The position numbers were made by a program, and so were the translations under genes. This document shows, one piece after another, positions 8,685 to 19,454 of a DNA stretch of 64,000 bases. Origin of the DNA: Mycolicibacterium doricum. GTDB taxonomy: Bacteria > Actinomycetota > Actinomycetes > Mycobacteriales > Mycobacteriaceae. The notes beneath the pieces are model-generated. The model did no database searches. It saw nothing but the letters and a program-made list of their open reading frames with translations, and had not been told where the DNA came from. Positions within the stretch are counted from its first letter, which is position 1; the number at the start of each line of letters is the position of its first letter. Location of the stretch: the NCBI RefSeq assembly GCF_010728155.1, contig NZ_AP022605.1, positions 620,001 through 684,000 of the forward strand. The letters are read 5' to 3'.

Positions 8685-9333
8685 GCGGTGCCAGCGCCTC
8701 GGCCAGCCGGGTGGCGGCCGCCACACCGTCGACCACCGGGACACCAAGCCGACGCGACAGCGGGTCGGCGAAGCGGGCCATCGCCGCGCAGCCGAGCACG
8801 ATGGAGCGGCTTTGGTCCACTCGCAAGGCGTGCTTGCACAGTTCGGCGATCGGGTCGACGGTGGCCGGGTCGGCGTCGATGCGCAGCACCGGGATGTCGC
8901 AGGCGTACACGCCCAGACACGCGGAGGGGGTGTACGCCGTGGCGAGTTGCCAGGCGCGCGGGACGGTCGCCGACATCGACGTCACCACCGAGAAGCTGCC
9001 GGCGAGCAGGGCGGCCGCATGCATGGCCGCCTGGGCGATGCCGAGCACCGGCGCGTCGAGCAGCGCCCGTGCCCGGTCGAGGCCCGGATCGCCGAAGCAC
9101 GCGATCACGTACGCGTCCGGGCGGTCGCGCACCCGAGCGCGAGCCTGGCCGAGGACCTCGAGGAGAGGCGGGACGCAACGGCGTTCGTCGTCGTCGTTCT
9201 CGATGCTGGCCGGCCCCGCCGTCGGGTTCACCGCCTCGACGACCGTGGTCGGATGCGCTGCCGCCGTCGCGCCTGCGGCGATGGCCGCCGTCATCGACGC
9301 CGTCGTGTTCGGGTTCACCAGGAGCAGCCGCAC
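8671..9333 (-). CDS. Asp/Glu (hydantoin)-racemase family protein
   Basis: 220 residues. N-terminus MRLLLVNPNTTASMTAAIAA is the hydantoin/aspartate-racemase opening. The two expected cysteines of a two-base racemase are present: VIACFGDPGL and SIVLGCAAMARF. It may racemise a hydantoin or amino acid; the substrate is not inferable. Convergent with mftG and transcribed away from the carboxylesterase. No visible functional link to mycofactocin. Confidence 0.85.
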   Translation of the reverse strand: MRLLLVNPNTTASMTAAIAAGATAAAHPTTVVEAVNPTAGPASIENDDDERRCVPPLLEVLGQARARVRDRPDAYVIACFGDPGLDRARALLDAPVLGIAQAAMHAAALLAGSFSVVTSMSATVPRAWQLATAYTPSACLGVYACDIPVLRIDADPATVDPIAELCKHALRVDQSRSIVLGCAAMARFADPLSRRLGVPVVDGVAAATRLAEALAPLSLR

Positions 9334-9434
9334 GGCAGCCAGGTTAGCGGCGGCGCATTTCGGTCGACAGCGCGGTCAGCATGGCCCATGCCGGAGGGAT
9401 CCGAGGACCGCGAGGATTCCGGGTCGCCGGCCGG

Positions 9435-9440
9435 TACTGT
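9435..9440 (+). promoter_or_regulatory. Predicted leaderless promoter of the carboxylesterase gene (-10 TACTGT)
   Basis: TACTGT lies seven bases before the in-frame GTG at 9448, with no purine-rich ribosome site needed. This fits a leaderless mycobacterial transcript and decides the start codon. Confidence 0.55.
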
Positions 9441-9447
9441 CAGGGGC

Positions 9448-11055
9448 GTGCAGCCCGGACCGGTTCGCCGCCGGCTGGCGGCGCTCGTGCTGGTGCTCGT
9501 TCTCGCGACCGGATGCACGTCCACGGCGCCGTCGGACCGGCCCGATCCCGCGCCGCGTGCCGATCCCTCGCTGGTCCGCACCGCCTCGGGTGCGCTGCGC
9601 GGCACCGTCGCCGACGACCATCGGTTGTTCGCCGGCATCCCCTACGCCGCGCCGCCCGTCGGCAGGCTGCGCTGGCGCCCGCCCGAGCCAGCACCCGCCT
9701 GGGACGGCGAACGGCAGGCCACCCGTTCCGGTCCGCGCTGCCTGCAGGACCCGGGCGGTGACCTTGAGCTCGGCAGGCAGACCGACGAGGACTGCCTGAG
9801 GCTCAACGTGTGGACGCCGCCGGCGTCGGACGAGAAGCGGCCGGTGATGGTGTGGATCCATGGTGGCGCGTTCGTCAACGGCAGCGGCGGGATCTACGAC
9901 GCCCGTCGGCTGGCCGCCCGCGGCGAGATCGTCGTCGTCACCGTCAACTACCGGCTCGGCACGATGGGGTTCCTGGCGCACCCCGCGTTGGGCTCGGCAG
10001 GCGACGTCGGCAACTACGGACTGGCCGATCAGCAGGCCGCACTGCGATGGGTACGCGACAATATCGCCGAATTCGGCGGCGACCCCGCGAGGGTGACCGT
10101 GGCCGGCGAGTCGGCCGGCGGCATGTCGGTGTGCGATCACCTCGTCGCACCCGGTTCCCAGGGCCTGTTCGCCGCCGCGATCATCCAGAGCGCCCCCTGC
10201 CAGGCCCAGGCGCCGCTACCCGTGGCCGAACAACGCAGCCTCGACTACGCCGCCGGCGTGGGCTGCCCGGACCCGGGCACCGCCGCCGACTGCCTGCGCG
10301 CGCTGCCCGCCGACACACTGCGCAAACCGGTCTGGTTCGTCGAGATCGGCGCGGACCGGCTGACCGGACCGGTCACCGGCACCACGGCGCTGCCGGTCGA
10401 CCCCGTCCGAGCCATCGCCGACGGGACAGCGGCGCCGGTGCCGGTGCTCATCGGCACCAACCGCGACGAGTTCACGTTGTTCGTCGCGATGCGCTACCTG
10501 CGCGACGACTACCGGTACACCCCCGAGCAGTACCCCGGCCTGCTGGCCGACACGTTCGGGCCGGACGCCGCGCAGGTGGCCGCGCGCTACCCGATCGACC
10601 GCTTCGGCCCCGACTCCCGCGCAAGCGTCCCGCTCGCCTACGCGGCAACGGTCACCGACGCCGAGTTCGCGTGTGTCGCCGACCGCATGGCCACAGAACT
10701 CCGCGGCGCGGCACCCGTCTACGCCTACGAGTTCAACGACCGGCAGGCGCCCGCCCCCGAACCGCTGCAGACGCTGCCGTTCCCCGTCGGCGCCGGCCAT
10801 TCACTCGAATTGCGTTACCTTTTCGACGTCGGCGGGGCGCCGCCCCTGTCGCCGCGGCAACAGGCGCTGTCGGAGGCGATGATCGACTATTGGAGCGCCT
10901 TCGTCGCCACCGGTACCCCGTCGGCCCCCGGCGCTCCCCCGTGGCCACAGTTCGGCGACGGCTCCTATCTCTCGCTGCGGCCCGACGGCAGCAGGGTGAC
11001 CACGGCGTTCGCGCAGGAACACCAGTGCGCCTTCTGGGCCGACCTGGAAGACTGA
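9448..11055 (+). CDS. Type-B carboxylesterase, lipoprotein
   Basis: 535 residues. A basic n-region, a leucine-rich core and the lipobox LATGC (lipidated Cys23) predict an exported, membrane-anchored lipoprotein. The esterase family is shown by DEDCLRLNVWTP, the oxyanion loop VMVWIHGGAFVNGSG and the nucleophile elbow GESAGG (Ser222); GTNRDEF and the final GAGHSLELRYLF carry the other triad regions. Likely hydrolyses carboxylic esters outside the membrane; substrate unknown. The longer upstream reading frame is rejected because it runs antisense through the racemase gene. Confidence 0.9.
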   Translation: MQPGPVRRRLAALVLVLVLATGCTSTAPSDRPDPAPRADPSLVRTASGALRGTVADDHRLFAGIPYAAPPVGRLRWRPPEPAPAWDGERQATRSGPRCLQDPGGDLELGRQTDEDCLRLNVWTPPASDEKRPVMVWIHGGAFVNGSGGIYDARRLAARGEIVVVTVNYRLGTMGFLAHPALGSAGDVGNYGLADQQAALRWVRDNIAEFGGDPARVTVAGESAGGMSVCDHLVAPGSQGLFAAAIIQSAPCQAQAPLPVAEQRSLDYAAGVGCPDPGTAADCLRALPADTLRKPVWFVEIGADRLTGPVTGTTALPVDPVRAIADGTAAPVPVLIGTNRDEFTLFVAMRYLRDDYRYTPEQYPGLLADTFGPDAAQVAARYPIDRFGPDSRASVPLAYAATVTDAEFACVADRMATELRGAAPVYAYEFNDRQAPAPEPLQTLPFPVGAGHSLELRYLFDVGGAPPLSPRQQALSEAMIDYWSAFVATGTPSAPGAPPWPQFGDGSYLSLRPDGSRVTTAFAQEHQCAFWADLED

Positions 11056-11384
11056 GAGGGCTCCCGCCCGCTGGTCGGCAAAGGTTGTCCAGGGATTTGG
11101 ACGAGGCCACGATCGTCAGGCATACTGTTCGGGTTGCCTTGAGCCGGGACGGTGCCTGTTCGGACCGCCCCGCGGGGGCATCCGACCGGCGCCCGTACGG
11201 GCGCATCGGTCCCACCTCTCGAGTGTGACGGAGATTTCCGCCGCATCTGAGCGCGCGTAGGGCGACACACCCGACCGCGGGGACCGGTGGACCACAGACA
11301 GGTAAACAGCGGCGGCGACAGCCGACACCAGGTCGCGCTGGGCTTTCCCGGCGCGGGCAACAAGCAGGAGTGAGGTAGGAACGC
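11056..11384 (+). promoter_or_regulatory. Leader and promoter region of the S10 ribosomal operon
   Basis: No gene. A TACTGT -10 (11123-11128) with a TTGGAC -35-like hexamer (11097-11102, 20-base spacer, longer than ideal) would give an untranslated leader of about 250 bases before rpsJ. The leader holds a strong hairpin at 11184-11211. The purine-rich sequence GAGGTAGGA just before 11385 serves as the rpsJ ribosome site. Confidence 0.5.
11184..11211 (+). promoter_or_regulatory. Hairpin in the S10 operon leader
   Basis: GCGCCCGTACGGGCGC (11189-11204) is a perfect 16-bp palindrome. It is extended by GACCG upstream and CGGTC downstream, with a two-base bulge. No U-run follows, so it is not a plain terminator. 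In other bacteria S10 leaders carry L4-responsive structures; a similar role here is only a possibility. Confidence 0.45.
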
Positions 11385-11690
11385 GTGGCGGGACAAAAGA
11401 TCCGCATCAGGCTCAAGGCCTACGACCACGAGGCCATCGACGCCTCGGCGCGCAAGATCGTGGAGACGGTCACCCGCACCGGTGCCAGCGTGGTGGGCCC
11501 CGTGCCGCTGCCGACCGAGAAGAACGTGTACTGCGTCATCCGCTCACCGCACAAGTACAAGGACTCGCGTGAGCACTTCGAGATGCGTACCCACAAGCGG
11601 CTGATCGACATCCTCGACCCGACGCCGAAGACCGTCGACGCGCTCATGCGCATCGACCTCCCGGCCAGCGTCGACGTGAACATCCAGTAG
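11385..11690 (+). CDS. rpsJ: 30S ribosomal protein S10
   Basis: 101 residues, standard length; begins (V)[20 protein letters not shown]. First gene of the S10 operon. Besides its place in the 30S head, S10 (NusE) bridges NusG/NusB in transcription antitermination. GTG start at 11385 after GAGGTAGGA. Confidence 0.98.
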
Positions 11691-11702
11691 GAGACCCGAG
11701 AA

Positions 11703-12380
11703 ATGGCACGCTCAAGCAGTTCGGCCGCACCGCGGCGCGGCATTCTGGGCACCAAGCTGGGCATGACGCAGGTGTTCGACGAGAACAACAAGGTCGTGCC
11801 GGTGACGGTCGTCAAGGCCGGCCCCAACGTCGTGACGCGCATCCGCACCCCGGAGCGCGACGGTTACAGCGCGGTGCAGATCGCCTACGGCGAGATCAGC
11901 CCCCGCAAGGTCAACAAGCCGGTGACCGGTCAGTTCGCCGCCGCCGGCGTCAACCCGCGGCGCCACCTCGCCGAGCTCCGGCTCGACGACGAGTCGGCGG
12001 CCGCTGACTACGAGGTCGGCCAGGAGCTCACTGCGGAAGTCTTCGCCGAAGGCGCCTACGTGGACGTCACCGGCACCAGCAAGGGCAAGGGCTTCGCCGG
12101 CACCATGAAGCGCCACGGTTTCAAGGGCCAGGGGGCCGCGCACGGCGCCCAGGCCGTGCACCGCCGGCCCGGTTCGATCGGTGGCTGCGCCACCCCGGGC
12201 CGCGTGTTCAAGGGCACCCGCATGTCGGGCCGCATGGGCAACGACCGGGTGACCACGCAGAACCTGGTCGTGCACAAGGTGGACGCAGAGAAGGGCGTGC
12301 TGCTCATCAAGGGCGCCATCCCCGGACGCAACGGTGGACTGGTGATGGTCCGCAGCGCAATCAAGCGAGGCGAGAAGTAA
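11703..12380 (+). CDS. rplC: 50S ribosomal protein L3
   Basis: 225 residues; opens with a short Ser/Ala/Arg-rich tail, then [20 protein letters not shown]. The loop reaching the peptidyl-transferase centre is seen in [20 protein letters not shown]. Ends TAA directly abutting the rplD ATG. Confidence 0.98.
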   Translation: MARSSSSAAPRRGILGTKLGMTQVFDENNKVVPVTVVKAGPNVVTRIRTPERDGYSAVQIAYGEISPRKVNKPVTGQFAAAGVNPRRHLAELRLDDESAAADYEVGQELTAEVFAEGAYVDVTGTSKGKGFAGTMKRHGFKGQGAAHGAQAVHRRPGSIGGCATPGRVFKGTRMSGRMGNDRVTTQNLVVHKVDAEKGVLLIKGAIPGRNGGLVMVRSAIKRGEK

Positions 12381-13055
12381 ATGGCAACCACAATTGAGGT
12401 CAAGACGCCGGCCGGGACCACCGACGGCTCCATCGAGCTGCCCGCTGAGCTGTTCGACGTCGAGGCCAACATCGCGCTGATGCACCAGGTGGTGACCGCG
12501 CAGCTGGCCGCCAAGCGGCAGGGCACGCACTCGACCAAAACCCGCGGTGAGGTCTCCGGCGGCGGAAAGAAGCCGTACCGGCAGAAGGGCACCGGCCGCG
12601 CGCGTCAGGGTTCGATCCGGGCGCCGCAGTTCACCGGTGGTGGCACCGTCCACGGCCCAAAGCCGCGCGACTACAGCCAGCGCACCCCGAAGAAGATGAT
12701 CGCCGCCGCCCTGCGCGGGGCGCTGTCGGACCGGGCGCGCAACGGTCGCATCCACGCGGTCACCGAACTCGTGGGGGGGCAGACCCCGTCGACCAAGAGC
12801 GCCAAGGCGTTCGTGTCGTCGCTGCTGTCCGACCGCGCCGCCGAGAACAGCAAGGTCCTGATCGTCATCGGCCGCACCGACGAGACGGGCCAGCGCAGCG
12901 TGCGCAACCTTCCCGGCGTGCACGTGATCTCACCGGATCAGCTCAACACCTACGACGTGCTCAAGGCCGACGACGTGATCTTCAGCGTCGAGGCGCTCAA
13001 CGTCTACATCGACGCGCAGACAGCACGCACTGAAAAGGAAGGTGCTTCGGCCTGA
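12381..13055 (+). CDS. rplD: 50S ribosomal protein L4
   Basis: 224 residues. The tunnel-lining extended loop is present ([19 protein letters not shown]). In enterobacteria L4 represses its own operon through the leader; no evidence here beyond a leader hairpin at 11184-11211. Begins immediately after the rplC stop, and its stop overlaps the rplW start by one base. Confidence 0.98.
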   Translation: MATTIEVKTPAGTTDGSIELPAELFDVEANIALMHQVVTAQLAAKRQGTHSTKTRGEVSGGGKKPYRQKGTGRARQGSIRAPQFTGGGTVHGPKPRDYSQRTPKKMIAAALRGALSDRARNGRIHAVTELVGGQTPSTKSAKAFVSSLLSDRAAENSKVLIVIGRTDETGQRSVRNLPGVHVISPDQLNTYDVLKADDVIFSVEALNVYIDAQTARTEKEGASA

Positions 13056-13357
13056 TGGCAACCGTGACAGATCCCCGCGACATCATCCTGGCGCCGGTCA
13101 TCTCCGAGAAGTCCTACGGGCTGATCGAGGACAACGTCTACACGTTCGTCGTGCACCCGGACTCCAACAAGACCCAGATCAAGATCGCCGTCGAGAAGAT
13201 CTTCAAGGTCAAGGTCGACTCGGTGAACACGGCGAACCGGCAGGGCAAGCGCAAGCGCACCCGCGCCGGCTTCGGCCAGCGCAAGAGCACCAAGCGCGCC
13301 ATCGTGACGCTGGCCGCGGGAAGCAAGCCGATCGACCTGTTCGGAGCACCGGCCTGA
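13055..13357 (+). CDS. rplW: 50S ribosomal protein L23
   Basis: 100 residues; [20 protein letters not shown] and the conserved basic loop [19 protein letters not shown]. Sits at the tunnel exit and docks trigger factor and SRP. TGATG overlap with rplD. Confidence 0.97.
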   Translation: MATVTDPRDIILAPVISEKSYGLIEDNVYTFVVHPDSNKTQIKIAVEKIFKVKVDSVNTANRQGKRKRTRAGFGQRKSTKRAIVTLAAGSKPIDLFGAPA

Positions 13358-13389
13358 GCCGGGCGAGAAGCTAGAGAGACTTAAAAGAA

Positions 13390-14226
13390 ATGGCAATTCG
13401 CAAGTACAAGCCGACGACCCCGGGTCGCCGCGGTGCCAGCGTCTCCGATTTCGCCGAGATCACTCGCTCGACCCCGGAGAAGTCGCTGGTCCGCCCGCTG
13501 CACGGTAAGGGCGGACGCAACGCACACGGTCGGATCACCACCCGGCACAAGGGCGGTGGCCACAAGCGTGCCTACCGCGTCATCGACTTCCGTCGCCACG
13601 ACAAGGACGGCGTCGACGCGAAGGTCGCCCACATCGAGTACGACCCGAACCGCACCGCGAACATCGCGCTGCTGCACTACCTGGACGGCGAGAAGCGCTA
13701 CATCATCGCGCCGTACGGGCTGAAGCAGGGCGCGATCGTGGAGTCCGGCGCCAACGCCGACATCAAGCCGGGCAACAACCTGCCGCTGCGCAACATCCCC
13801 GCCGGCACCGTGATCCACGCGGTGGAGCTGCGGCCCGGTGGCGGCGCGAAGCTGGCCCGCTCGGCCGGTGTCAGCATCCAGTTGCTGGGCAAGGAAGGCG
13901 CCTACGCGTCGCTGCGGATGCCGTCCGGCGAGATCCGTCGCGTCGACGTGCGCTGCCGCGCCACCGTCGGTGAGGTCGGCAACGCCGAGCAGGCCAACAT
14001 CAACTGGGGCAAGGCCGGCCGGATGCGGTGGAAGGGCAAGCGCCCGACCGTCCGCGGTGTCGTGATGAACCCGGTCGACCACCCGCACGGCGGTGGTGAG
14101 GGCAAGACCTCCGGTGGTCGCCACCCGGTCAGCCCGTGGGGCAAGCCGGAGGGCCGCACCCGCAAGCCGAACAAGCCGAGCGACAAGCTCATCGTCCGAC
14201 GCCGGCGCACCGGCAAGAAGCGCTAG
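13390..14226 (+). CDS. rplB: 50S ribosomal protein L2
   Basis: 278 residues; begins [20 protein letters not shown]. The peptidyl-transferase-associated loop is intact ([18 protein letters not shown], with the conserved His). A 32-base gap separates it from rplW. Confidence 0.98.
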   Translation: MAIRKYKPTTPGRRGASVSDFAEITRSTPEKSLVRPLHGKGGRNAHGRITTRHKGGGHKRAYRVIDFRRHDKDGVDAKVAHIEYDPNRTANIALLHYLDGEKRYIIAPYGLKQGAIVESGANADIKPGNNLPLRNIPAGTVIHAVELRPGGGAKLARSAGVSIQLLGKEGAYASLRMPSGEIRRVDVRCRATVGEVGNAEQANINWGKAGRMRWKGKRPTVRGVVMNPVDHPHGGGEGKTSGGRHPVSPWGKPEGRTRKPNKPSDKLIVRRRRTGKKR

Positions 14227-14247
14227 GCCGGGGAAGGAACCAAAGCA

Positions 14248-14525
14248 ATGCCACGCAGCCTGAAGAAGGGTCCGTTCGTCGACGACCATCTTCTCAAGAA
14301 GGTCGACGTCCAGAACGACAAGAACACCAAACAGGTCATCAAGACCTGGTCGCGTCGGTCGACCATCATCCCCGACTTCATCGGGCACACCTTCGCGGTC
14401 CACGACGGCCGCAAGCACGTGCCGGTGTTCGTCACCGAGGCGATGGTCGGGCACAAGCTGGGCGAGTTCGCCCCCACCCGCACCTTCAAGGGTCACATCA
14501 AGGATGACCGGAAGAGCAAGAGGCG

Positions 14526-14529
<4 letters not shown>
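14248..14529 (+). CDS. rpsS: 30S ribosomal protein S19
   Basis: 93 residues; [20 protein letters not shown] and [16 protein letters not shown] are diagnostic. Sits in the 30S head next to S13. The stop region overlaps the rplV start by four bases (ATGA). Confidence 0.98.
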
Positions 14530-15901
<1,372 letters not shown>

Positions 15902-15903
15902 GC

Positions 15904-16320
15904 ATGCTGATCCCTCGTAAAGTCAAGCACCGCAAGCAGCATCACCCCCGACAGCGCGGCATCGCCAGCGGTGGCACGACGGTGAGCTTCGGTGACTATG
16001 GCATCCAGGCGCTCGAGCACGCCTACATCACCAACCGGCAGATCGAGTCCGCTCGTATCGCCATCAACCGGCACATCAAGCGTGGCGGCAAGGTGTGGAT
16101 CAACATCTTCCCGGACCGCCCGCTGACCAAGAAGCCCGCCGAGACCCGCATGGGTTCCGGTAAGGGTTCACCCGAGTGGTGGGTCGCCAACGTCAAGCCC
16201 GGCCGCGTGCTCTTCGAGCTCAGCTACCCGGACGAGAAGACCGCGCGTGAAGCGCTGACCCGTGCGATCCACAAGTTGCCGATCAAGGCGCGCATCGTGA
16301 CCAGAGAGGAGAACTTCTGA
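15904..16320 (+). CDS. rplP: 50S ribosomal protein L16
   Basis: 138 residues; [19 protein letters not shown] and [20 protein letters not shown], which contacts the A-site tRNA region. ATG two bases after the rpsC stop; TGATG overlap with rpmC. Confidence 0.98.
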   Translation: MLIPRKVKHRKQHHPRQRGIASGGTTVSFGDYGIQALEHAYITNRQIESARIAINRHIKRGGKVWINIFPDRPLTKKPAETRMGSGKGSPEWWVANVKPGRVLFELSYPDEKTAREALTRAIHKLPIKARIVTREENF

Positions 16321-16553
16321 TGGCAGTCGGAGTGGCACCTGGTGAACTGCGCGAGCTGAGCGACGACGAGCTGACCGAGCGTCTGCGCGAGTCGAAGGAA
16401 GAACTTTTCAACCTTCGCTTCCAGATGGCCACGGGCCAGCTGTCCAACAACCGCCGGCTTCGTGTCGTGCGGCAGGAGATTGCGCGCGTGTACACCGTGC
16501 TGCGCGAACGTGAACTGGGTCTGGCTTCTGGACCCGCAGGTGAGGAATCGTAA
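16320..16553 (+). CDS. rpmC: 50S ribosomal protein L29
   Basis: 77 residues; [20 protein letters not shown] and [20 protein letters not shown]. Two-helix protein at the tunnel exit beside L23. Overlaps its neighbours by one base on each side. Confidence 0.97.
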   Translation: MAVGVAPGELRELSDDELTERLRESKEELFNLRFQMATGQLSNNRRLRVVRQEIARVYTVLRERELGLASGPAGEES

Positions 16554-16864
16554 TGGCAGAGACTGAAACCGACTCGGGCAAGGGGCCGGCGTACACGCCG
16601 CGCACCGAGAAGCCGCGTAACCGCCGCAAGACGGCGATCGGCTACGTGGTCAGCGACAAGATGCACAAGACCATCGTGGTCGAGTTGGAGTCCCGCAAGA
16701 GCCACCCGCTCTACGGCAAGATCATCCGGACCACCACGAAGGTCAAGGCACACGACGAGAACGGCGACGCCGGCGTCGGCGACCGGGTCTCGCTGATGGA
16801 GACCCGCCCGCTGTCGGCCACCAAGCGGTGGCGGTTGGTGGAGATCCTGGAGAAGGCCAAGTAG
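16553..16864 (+). CDS. rpsQ: 30S ribosomal protein S17, last gene of the S10 operon
   Basis: 103 residues: an OB-fold core ([20 protein letters not shown] onward) with a ~20-residue N-terminal extension compared with E. coli. The C-terminal codons and stop are duplicated downstream (see repeat 16846-16880). A strong terminator follows at 16905-16937. Confidence 0.97.
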   Translation: MAETETDSGKGPAYTPRTEKPRNRRKTAIGYVVSDKMHKTIVVELESRKSHPLYGKIIRTTTKVKAHDENGDAGVGDRVSLMETRPLSATKRWRLVEILEKAK

Positions 16865-16880
16865 CCTGGAGAAGGCCAAG
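16846..16880. repeat. 19-bp tandem duplication across the rpsQ stop codon
   Basis: CCTGGAGAAGGCCAAGTAG (16846-16864) contains the last rpsQ codons and its TAG. The first 16 bases recur immediately after (16865-16880). Only the first stop is used. Confidence 0.9.
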
Positions 16881-16904
16881 AGCCGACCTCTCACTGCATG
16901 CCTC

Positions 16905-16937
16905 GAAGACCCCGCACGCTCGGCGTGTGGGGTCTTC
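16905..16937 (+). terminator. Rho-independent terminator of the S10 operon
   Basis: A 13-bp stem (GAAGACCCCGCAC pairing with GTGTGGGGTCTTC, one G-U) with a 7-base loop, then GTCTTT. The related stem after rplO (24821-24863) supports use of this hairpin type in this genome. Confidence 0.8.
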
Positions 16938-17009
16938 GTCTTTGATCCATTGGCCGTCTTTGATCCATTGGCCGTCTTTGATCCACCGGCCGCCTTTGAT
17001 CAACGAGAC
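16938..17009. repeat. 18-bp tandem repeat, about 4 copies, after the S10 terminator
   Basis: Units of GTCTTTGATCCATTGGCC at 16938-16955 and 16956-16973 are identical; 16974-16991 differs by two bases and 16992-17009 is more diverged. The array starts exactly at the 3' edge of the terminator stem. A TAGTCT (17029-17034) further down is a possible -10 for the sulfatase gene. Confidence 0.9.
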
Positions 17010-17077
17010 CGGCGACACCAAGCCGGTGTAGTCTCCGGGCGACCGTTATGCACCCAACCCCGTGAGCGAGGCCGGCC

Positions 17078-19438
17078 ATGGCATCCGCAGACAACGCCTT
17101 CAACGGCAAAATCGCCCTCGACATCCGGGATTCGGAGCCGGACTGGGGCCCCTACGCCGCGCCGACCGCACCCGAGAGTGCGCCAAACGTGTTGTATCTG
17201 GTGTGGGACGACACCGGCATCGCGACGTGGGACTGCTTCGGCGGCCTGGTGGAGATGCCGGCGATGAGCCGCATCGCCGAACGCGGTGTGCGTCTGTCGC
17301 AGTTCCACACCACCGCGCTGTGCTCGCCGACCCGCGCCTCCCTGCTCACCGGTCGCAACCCGACGACCGTCGGCATGGCCACCATCGAGGAATTCACCGA
17401 CGGTTTCCCGAACTGCAACGGCCGCATCCCCTTCGACACCGCGCTGATCTCAGAGGTGCTCGCCGAGAACGGATACAACACCTACTGCGTCGGCAAGTGG
17501 CACCTGACCCCGCTCGAGGAGTCCAATCTGGCTGCCACCAAACGGCACTGGCCGCTGTCGCGCGGCTTCGAACGGTTCTACGGGTTCTTGGGTGGCGAAA
17601 CCGACCAGTGGTATCCCGAACTGGTCTACGACAACCATCCGGTCGCGCCGCCGGCGAGCCCCGAGGACGGGTACCACCTGTCCAAGGACCTCGCGGACAA
17701 GACGATCGAGTTCATCCGCGACGCCAAGGTGATCGCTCCGGAAAAACCGTGGTTCTCCTACCTGTGTCCCGGCGCCGGGCACGCCCCGCACCACGTGTTC
17801 ACCGAGTGGGCCGACCGTTACGCGGGCCGCTTCGACATCGGCTACGAGCAGTACCGCGATATCGTGCTGGAGAACCAGAAGCGCCTCGGGATCGTCCCGC
17901 CGGACACCGAGCTCTCGCCGATGAACCCCTACGCCGACGTCACCGGACCCAACGGGGAGCCGTGGCCCACCCAGGACACCGTTCGGCCGTGGGATTCCCT
18001 GTCCGACAGCGAGAAGCGCCTGTTCAGCCGGATGGCAGAGGTCTTCGCCGGCTTCCTCTCCTATACCGACGCGCAGATCGGCAGGATCCTCGACTACCTC
18101 GAGGAATCGGGTCAGCTCGACAACACCATGATCGTCGTGATCTCCGACAACGGAGCCAGCGGCGAAGGGGGGCCGGACGGTTCGGTCAACGAGACGAAGT
18201 TCTTCAACGGCTACATCGACACTGCCGAGGAGGGCCTCAAGGTCATCGACGAGCTCGGCGGCCCGCACACCTACAACCACTATCCGACCGGTTGGGCCAT
18301 GGCGTTCAACACGCCGTACAAACTGTTCAAGCGCTACGCCTCCCACGAAGGCGGCATCGCCGACTCGGCGATCATCTCGTGGCCCGCGGGCATCGCCGCA
18401 CACGGCGAAGTGCGCGACAACTACGTCAACGTCTGCGACATCACCCCGACCGTCTACGACCTGTTGGGCATCACCGCGCCCGCGTCGGTGCGCGGGGTGC
18501 CGCAGAAGCCCCTCGACGGCGTGAGTTTCAAAGTGACCCTGGACAACCCGACCGCACCCACGGGTAAGGACACCCAGTTCTATTCGATGCTCGGCACCCG
18601 CGGGATCTGGCACCGGGGCTGGTTCGCCAACACCGTGCACGCCGCGTCCCCGGCCGGTTGGTCACACTTCGACGACGATCGGTGGGAGTTGTTCCACATC
18701 GAGGCCGACCGCGCACAGGCCCATGATCTGGCGGCCGAACATCCCGAGAAGCTCGAGGAACTCAAGGCGCTGTGGTTCAGCGAGGCGGCCAAGTACAACG
18801 GGCTGCCGCTCGGTGACCTCAACATGCTCGACACCATCGGGCGCTTCCGGCCCACCCTCTCGGGCACCCGCGACGCCTACGTGTACTACCCGGGCACCGC
18901 GGACGTCGGCATGGGCGCCGTCGTGGAGATCCAGGGCCGCTCGTTCGTGGTGCTCGCCGACGTCACCGTCGACGACGACGACGCACAGGGAGTCGTGTTC
19001 AAACACGGTGGCGCACACGGCGGGCACGTGATGTTCGTGCAGGACGGCCGTCTGCACTACGTCTACAACTTCCTCGGCGAGACCGAACAGAAGCTCTCCT
19101 CGTCCGTGCCGATCACCGGGGGCAGCCACACCTTCGGCATCGCCTACACCCGGACCGGCACCGTCGAGGGCAGCCACACGCCGCTCGGTGACGCCGTCCT
19201 CTACGTCGACGACGACGAGGTCGCCACGTTGGCGGGCGTGCGGACCCATCCCGGGACGTTCGGCCTGGCCGGCGCCACGCTCGCCGTCGGGCGCAACACC
19301 GGTTCGCCGGTGTCGCGCGACTACCGGCCGCCGTTCGAGTTCACCGGCGGCACCATCGCCCAGATCTCGTTCGACGTCTCCGGCAAGCCCTACCTCGACC
19401 TGGATCGTGAGTTCGCCCGCGCCTTCGCGAGGGACTGA
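17078..19438 (+). CDS. Type I arylsulfatase (AtsA/AtsD-type)
   Basis: 786 residues, the length of the M. tuberculosis AtsA class. The sulfatase motif CSPTRASLLTGRN is present; Cys82 should be oxidised to formylglycine. Metal-binding Asp44-Asp45 (VWDDTG) and a later SDNGASGEGG segment complete the active site. The last ~200 residues form an extra beta-rich domain. It hydrolyses sulfate esters or sulfoconjugates; the natural substrate is unknown. No secretion signal is obvious. It sits between the S10 and spc operons as in M. tuberculosis, immediately before its modifying enzyme. Confidence 0.93.
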   Translation: MASADNAFNGKIALDIRDSEPDWGPYAAPTAPESAPNVLYLVWDDTGIATWDCFGGLVEMPAMSRIAERGVRLSQFHTTALCSPTRASLLTGRNPTTVGMATIEEFTDGFPNCNGRIPFDTALISEVLAENGYNTYCVGKWHLTPLEESNLAATKRHWPLSRGFERFYGFLGGETDQWYPELVYDNHPVAPPASPEDGYHLSKDLADKTIEFIRDAKVIAPEKPWFSYLCPGAGHAPHHVFTEWADRYAGRFDIGYEQYRDIVLENQKRLGIVPPDTELSPMNPYADVTGPNGEPWPTQDTVRPWDSLSDSEKRLFSRMAEVFAGFLSYTDAQIGRILDYLEESGQLDNTMIVVISDNGASGEGGPDGSVNETKFFNGYIDTAEEGLKVIDELGGPHTYNHYPTGWAMAFNTPYKLFKRYASHEGGIADSAIISWPAGIAAHGEVRDNYVNVCDITPTVYDLLGITAPASVRGVPQKPLDGVSFKVTLDNPTAPTGKDTQFYSMLGTRGIWHRGWFANTVHAASPAGWSHFDDDRWELFHIEADRAQAHDLAAEHPEKLEELKALWFSEAAKYNGLPLGDLNMLDTIGRFRPTLSGTRDAYVYYPGTADVGMGAVVEIQGRSFVVLADVTVDDDDAQGVVFKHGGAHGGHVMFVQDGRLHYVYNFLGETEQKLSSSVPITGGSHTFGIAYTRTGTVEGSHTPLGDAVLYVDDDEVATLAGVRTHPGTFGLAGATLAVGRNTGSPVSRDYRPPFEFTGGTIAQISFDVSGKPYLDLDREFARAFARD

Positions 19439-19442
19439 CCCG

Positions 19443-19448
19443 TACGCT
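19443..19448 (+). promoter_or_regulatory. Predicted leaderless promoter of the FGE gene (-10 TACGCT)
   Basis: TACGCT lies six bases before the ATG at 19455, inside the 16-base gap after the sulfatase stop. It suggests FGE can also be transcribed on its own as a leaderless mRNA. Confidence 0.5.
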
Positions 19449-19454
19449 TCAGAC

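Noticed and set aside
8812..9447. Long upstream extension of the carboxylesterase reading frame
   Set aside because: It runs antisense across the intact racemase gene; the lipoprotein signal and leaderless promoter place the start at 9448.
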